Shown here piece after piece: positions 60,964 to 64,000 of a stretch of DNA of 64,000 nt (position 1 is its first letter; the number at the start of each line of letters is the position of its first letter). The DNA is from Anoxynatronum sibiricum. Lineage in GTDB: Bacteria; Bacillota; Clostridia; Peptostreptococcales; Tindalliaceae. The stretch lies in contig NZ_JBCITM010000010.1 of assembly GCF_039414295.1 (NCBI RefSeq), positions 66,670 through 130,669 on the forward strand, read 5' to 3'. A model generated the notes under the pieces. The model did no database searches and was not told where the DNA came from. It saw only the letters and a program-made list of their open reading frames with translations. The position numbers were made by a program, and so were the translations under genes.

Positions 60964-61383
60964 TCACTCCCTGCGCATGGTAGCCGATGCCGTCAGGGGC
61001 ACCGGGTTGGGCAGATAATCGCCGATGAGGGGGGTGATCAGCGGCATGTTGTAGCGAATTTCCACCGTCACCGGTACCCCCGGCGGCCGGCTTCCCTCAG
61101 CGGGGGTGATGCTGAGAATCTGCAGCCGGGTGTCACTTTCTGCCAGAGTGACGGCCTCCCGAATGCGGGCTTCGATCTCTGCATCATTCTTGCCAATGGC
61201 CGCCACCCGCACCCCCTCCCGTACCCCGCTGGTGACGGTGATGTACGAGTAGAACACCCGACCGAACTCCACGGTGCCAAAAAGCAGCAAGACGATGATG
61301 GGTAAGATCAGCGCCAGTTCCACCAGTGACTGGCCATTTTCCTTTTGAAATCCTTTCATGGATCCGTTCCTTCGTCGTTTCAT
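60964..61383 (-). CDS. TadE-like minor pilin
   Basis: 139 residues. Its opening NGQSLVELALILPIIVLLL has the prepilin peptidase pattern, with Glu at +5 after Gly. A single membrane helix is followed by an outer domain (about 50-139). TadE-like proteins act as minor pilins. The ATG at 61383 has AAAGGTGGG before it. Confidence 0.9.
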   Translation of the reverse strand: MKRRRNGSMKGFQKENGQSLVELALILPIIVLLLFGTVEFGRVFYSYITVTSGVREGVRVAAIGKNDAEIEARIREAVTLAESDTRLQILSITPAEGSRPPGVPVTVEIRYNMPLITPLIGDYLPNPVPLTASATMRRE

Positions 61384-61396
61384 GCTTTTCCCACCT

Positions 61397-61909
61397 TTAC
61401 CCCATAAAATATGCCAGAAAAGTACCTGCCGAAATGGCAATGCCATACGGAAAAGCGATGGCCCGGGGATGCTGCAGGGTTTCCAGCACCGCTCCCCGGG
61501 GAATCATCAGCAGCAGTGACATCAGAGCGGTTCCCAGCCGGCGGAAAGTCTCTCCCATGGCCTTCTTGTGGGCCAGCAGTACCAGGGCGATGATACCCCC
61601 GGCCAGGGCTGTCATGAGAAAGGCCTGAAACACAAAAGCCGGCCCCTTCAAAAGGCCAATGACACCCAGCAGCTTCACGTCACCGGCTCCGATGCCCCCC
61701 ATCATGAAGGGAATCAGTAGCAGCCCCATCCCTGCCAAAAGCCCAAGGATGCTGGCAGCCAGGCCGGATAAGCCCTGCCCCAGCGTGTTGGCCGCGAGCC
61801 CCAGCAACAGCGCCGGCAGCAACACCTTGTTGTAAATCTTTTGTTCCTTCAGGTCGGTGACAAGGCAAATGATCACGGTGACCAGCAAGATCACATCTGT
61901 GGGTTTCAT
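61397..61909 (-). CDS. prepilin peptidase TadV/CpaA
   Basis: 170 residues, six membrane segments. It is an aspartyl protease of the GxGD type: first Asp in CLVTDLKEQKIYN, second in GGIGAGDVKLLG. It cleaves the leader of the Flp and TadE pilins. It lacks the methylase part of type IV PilD, as expected. It lies after a terminator-like hairpin downstream of the flp genes. Confidence 0.93.
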   Translation of the reverse strand: MKPTDVILLVTVIICLVTDLKEQKIYNKVLLPALLLGLAANTLGQGLSGLAASILGLLAGMGLLLIPFMMGGIGAGDVKLLGVIGLLKGPAFVFQAFLMTALAGGIIALVLLAHKKAMGETFRRLGTALMSLLLMIPRGAVLETLQHPRAIAFPYGIAISAGTFLAYFMG

Positions 61910-61933
61910 GGGTCTTCCATCCTTTCCCTGGTA

Positions 61934-61968
61934 GAAAAAGGACCCTGAGCCAGATTGTCAGGGTCTTT
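61934..61968 (-). terminator. terminator between flp and tadV
   Basis: On the minus strand GACCCTGA, loop CAATCTGGC, TCAGGGTC, then CTTTTTC. Located between the pilin genes and the assembly genes, it would let many more pilin messages than machinery messages be made. Confidence 0.8.
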
Positions 61969-62002
61969 CTCCATTGGCTTCATGTTCATCCTCTGAAGCG
62001 AA

Positions 62003-62167
62003 TTATTGCAGTTCGTCAGCCACTTCCTGCATTTTGGTGCCAACACCGCTGCCCAGAGCGATGAGTGCGCCGATGACCACTACAGCCACCAGTGCCAAAA
62101 TAAGTCCGTATTCCGCCATGCCCTGTCCGCTTTCGTCTTTTACCAATGCCATCATTTTTTCCATCAT
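62003..62167 (-). CDS. flp: Flp pilin (major)
   Basis: 54 residues. A short leader ending in ESG is followed by QGMAEYGLILALVAVVVIGA, with Glu +5 and Tyr +6 as in Flp pilins; the hydrophobic helix follows. This is the likely pilus subunit, cut by TadV. The ATG at 62167 has GAGGAGG before it. Confidence 0.93.
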   Translation of the reverse strand: MMEKMMALVKDESGQGMAEYGLILALVAVVVIGALIALGSGVGTKMQEVADELQ

Positions 62168-62226
62168 GTTGTTGACCTCCTCATTTTTTCCTTTGTTTTT
62201 GAACCCGTCTCGCGACTCAAATCCCA

Positions 62227-62379
62227 TCAATCAAAAAGTTCTGTCGTCCTGATGAATGATTCCCGAAGGCTGTTTCCCAAAGCTCCCAGCGCTGTGAGTA
62301 CCGCCAGAAAAACAAAAGCGAGAATCAGGGCATATTCTGCCAGTCCCTGGCCAGATTCCTCCATCAGCAATTTCATCAT
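62227..62379 (-). CDS. second Flp-type pilin, 50 residues
   Basis: Starts ATG at 62379, stop at 62227. It reads MMKLLMEESG, then QGLAEYALILAFVFLAVLTA, with the same cleavage site and Glu/Tyr as the first pilin, and ends ESFIRTTELFD. GGAGGTGA lies 15 bases upstream, a long spacing. It is only 50 residues, easily missed by gene calling. Together with the first pilin it forms a pair. Confidence 0.88.
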   Translation of the reverse strand: MMKLLMEESGQGLAEYALILAFVFLAVLTALGALGNSLRESFIRTTELFD

Positions 62380-62483
62380 TGGTTTCAGTGGGCGTCACCT
62401 CCAGATTTCCTTTTTCGATGTGGTGAATGATTTCATTATACGGGGGATTAAATCGACGCACATGAATCATTTGTCTGGTTTGA

Positions 62484-62516
62484 ATAAAAAAACAAGTCCC
62501 AATCAGTCTGGGACTT
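62484..62516 (-). terminator. terminator of the WYL gene
   Basis: On the minus strand AAGTCCCA, loop GACTGAT, TGGGACTT, then GTTTTTTT. Confidence 0.85.
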
Positions 62517-62555
62517 GCGGTGATTTCGTAGGACCTTTGGTCCTGGGTCTGTTGA

Positions 62556-63536
62556 TTATAGGTACACCTGCTGCATTTTTTCCAGCCGCTGTTTCATTTC
62601 ATCTCTCAAGCTCGGCGGTTTCAACACTTCAACCCCTTCACCCTGACTCAACAGCCACATGACAATTCCTCTTCCAAAGGTTTTTGCCTGTATCACATAC
62701 ACCCCTTCCTTTTCTTCCAGCACTTCTGCATGGGGAAGCCGGTCAAGTACAGCTTCCACCGACTCTCCCCTGAAGCGAAAAGTGATGGTTTGAAGGTTGC
62801 CGCCCTGCATAAACTGCACCAGTTTTCTGAACTCACCTTCGCTGAACCGATCACGGTAGGCCACCCGAAAATGCTTCGGCAGAATGGTGTATTCCTGAAT
62901 TCTGTCTAATCGATAGATTGCCGGAAACTCATAGTCTTTTCCGGCAATCATGGCCACCAGATAAAAATAGTATTCCGAAAAGAGAAGGCCCTGGGGTTCA
63001 ACGTTTCTTTTCACTGGTTCAGACTCGATTTTGCCCCTTGGGCCAATTTTAGTGTACTCGATTTCCATGATATGCTGTTCTTTGATGGCTTGAGAGATTT
63101 CCCAGATACGGGTAATAAGCGATTGCCCATGCTTTGGTTCTACATAGCCATTCATTTCACTTTGAAGGGTTTTTTTAATCATGCCCCGATCTTCAGCAGT
63201 ACATTGTTGCATGAGTTTTTGAAGCAAGCTGTTAACTTCCACCTGGTTAAAGCCTCTACTTTCCAAGAGGACTTTTGAAATGGCTAACACATCTTCCCGG
63301 GACAGGTGGGCTGCTTGGGTATCTGCCAGCACGTAGCCCTTCTGCTGACGGCTATAGGCCACATGCATTGTCTTTTCTTCTGCCAGAAAACTGTTGATAT
63401 CCTGAATGTATCGAGTGATGGTTTTGGTGCTGACCCCCAATCGAAGAGCCATTTCTTCCCGATTCACCACGTTTCTTGCCATGAGGGTTTCGTAAAGATG
63501 CAGCAAGCCATAGGGCTTATCTCCCTTGATTTCCAT
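62556..63536 (-). CDS. WYL domain transcriptional regulator
   Basis: 326 residues. A N-terminal winged helix (about 10-60, with NREEMALRLGVSTKTITRYI) precedes a WYL domain (about 145-240), in which the sensory region reads EPQGLLFSEYYFYLVAMI. A C-terminal WCX-type extension follows. WYL proteins bind nucleic-acid or other ligands and often act on defence or DNA-damage genes. Here the target is not visible; the neighbours are the flp pilin genes. The ATG follows AGGGAGGA. Confidence 0.9.
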   Translation of the reverse strand: MEIKGDKPYGLLHLYETLMARNVVNREEMALRLGVSTKTITRYIQDINSFLAEEKTMHVAYSRQQKGYVLADTQAAHLSREDVLAISKVLLESRGFNQVEVNSLLQKLMQQCTAEDRGMIKKTLQSEMNGYVEPKHGQSLITRIWEISQAIKEQHIMEIEYTKIGPRGKIESEPVKRNVEPQGLLFSEYYFYLVAMIAGKDYEFPAIYRLDRIQEYTILPKHFRVAYRDRFSEGEFRKLVQFMQGGNLQTITFRFRGESVEAVLDRLPHAEVLEEKEGVYVIQAKTFGRGIVMWLLSQGEGVEVLKPPSLRDEMKQRLEKMQQVYL

Positions 63537-63717
63537 GGTATCCTCCCTCTTTATTATTCATAAATATTCTTCCATTTACTCTTGTTTTCAGGGGGCATCA
63601 TTTTCCTCCTCTGCAGCTTCGTTTTTCAACTATACTTTTGAAGGAGGCCTCTAACAACTACCCTAACACTATCTTACAATAAAACATGACACAACTATGT
63701 TCTGAAAATATGCTGAA

Positions 63718-63951
63718 TCACTGTATCGAAAGCACAAAATCTTTATCAGACAGCAAGGATAACTCTTCACGGCCCACATCATCAATACTTACAACTCTTC
63801 TTGCATGGTTCATAACCAAATCATCATAAATATTCCTCGCCATTCGTCCGTTCGCGAAATTTTCATTTTTATTTGTATTTGGTAATCTAAAAATACAATA
63901 AATGGCAATCAGAAATACAAAAAAGTAATTGCCAGCGCAAACCTTAAACAA
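63718..63951 (-). pseudogene. fragment of an AAA+ ATPase (SpoVK/CbbX-like lid)
   Basis: 77 codons: a hydrophobic lead of unclear origin, then FANGRMARNIYDDLVMNHARR, LSDKDFVLS and a stop. 'FANGR.ARN.....A..HA.R' is the arginine-rich lid helix at the end of the CbbX/SpoVK AAA+ family. The Walker A/B part is absent. The area is more A+T-rich than the rest. Likely a gene remnant; the true start is uncertain. Confidence 0.5.
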
Positions 63952-64000
63952 TACCCTATTAAGTGACTAAGCTTATAGGGAGGAAAGGAAGTGCTGACAA

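Overview
The window looks like a chromosomal segment of a Gram-positive, low-to-middle G+C anaerobe of the class Clostridia (inference). The reasons are a T-box leader on a non-discriminating aspS-gatCAB operon, AGGAGG ribosome sites with many GTG and TTG starts, monoderm lipoproteins, and a Tad pilus locus with no secretin. Two genes can only be read whole if an internal UGA codes for selenocysteine. That narrows the source to a selenium-using clostridial lineage, perhaps the alkaliphilic Natronincola/Alkaliphilus/Tindallia group (not provable here). I see no rRNA, tRNA, CRISPR array, complete insertion sequence or prophage.

Layout. 1-5290: start of an unknown gene at the left edge, then gatB-gatA-gatC-aspS (all minus) behind a T-box whose specifier region holds overlapping GAA (Glu) and AAC (Asn) triplets. 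5349-8957: anchored trypsin-like protease, ahcY and an HD-GYP protein. 9194-14130: a livJHMGF branched-chain amino acid ABC transporter (plus) with its own promoter and terminator. 14135-22563: PAS histidine kinase, a small membrane protein, a HAD phosphatase, a GGDEF protein, a PIN-PhoH ATPase and an OmpR-type two-component pair. 22611-28579: metallo-hydrolase, nitroreductase-like protein, single-domain response regulator, VanW protein, and a PRC-barrel protein with an acidic membrane partner. 28835-33498: Hsp20, the flotillin/NfeD pair, a HAD nucleotidase and a YihY/BrkB protein.

33585-47185 carries the redox and selenium signal: a LysR regulator of the selenium-metabolism-associated type, a ThiF/HesA-like protein, ApbE next to a duplicated-domain lipoprotein resembling the flavinylated PplA of extracellular electron transfer, motAB, speD, a RibD-C protein, a K+ channel, a 93-residue UGA-containing 'CC/Se motif' protein divergent from a YgiQ radical SAM protein, and an exported methionine sulfoxide reductase A with Sec as its catalytic residue. 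47182-50987: UspA protein, TetR regulator with two perfect palindromes upstream, and a hybrid histidine kinase.

51184-62379 is a minus-strand block: two Flp pilins, TadV peptidase, two TadE/G-like proteins, CpaB/RcpC, a receiver-ParA (CpaE/TadZ) ATPase, TadA, TadB, TadC, DUF192, then a separate HAMP sensor, a DegS/NarX-type kinase and a NarL-type regulator. The right end has a WYL regulator and a short remnant of an AAA+ ATPase.

Between genes lies a dispersed repeat family (at least five recognisable copies). One copy is part of a 250-bp inverted-repeat element resembling a miniature transposon. The most notable observations are the two selenoproteins, which ordinary gene calling would truncate or miss, the dual-codon T-box and the repeat family.
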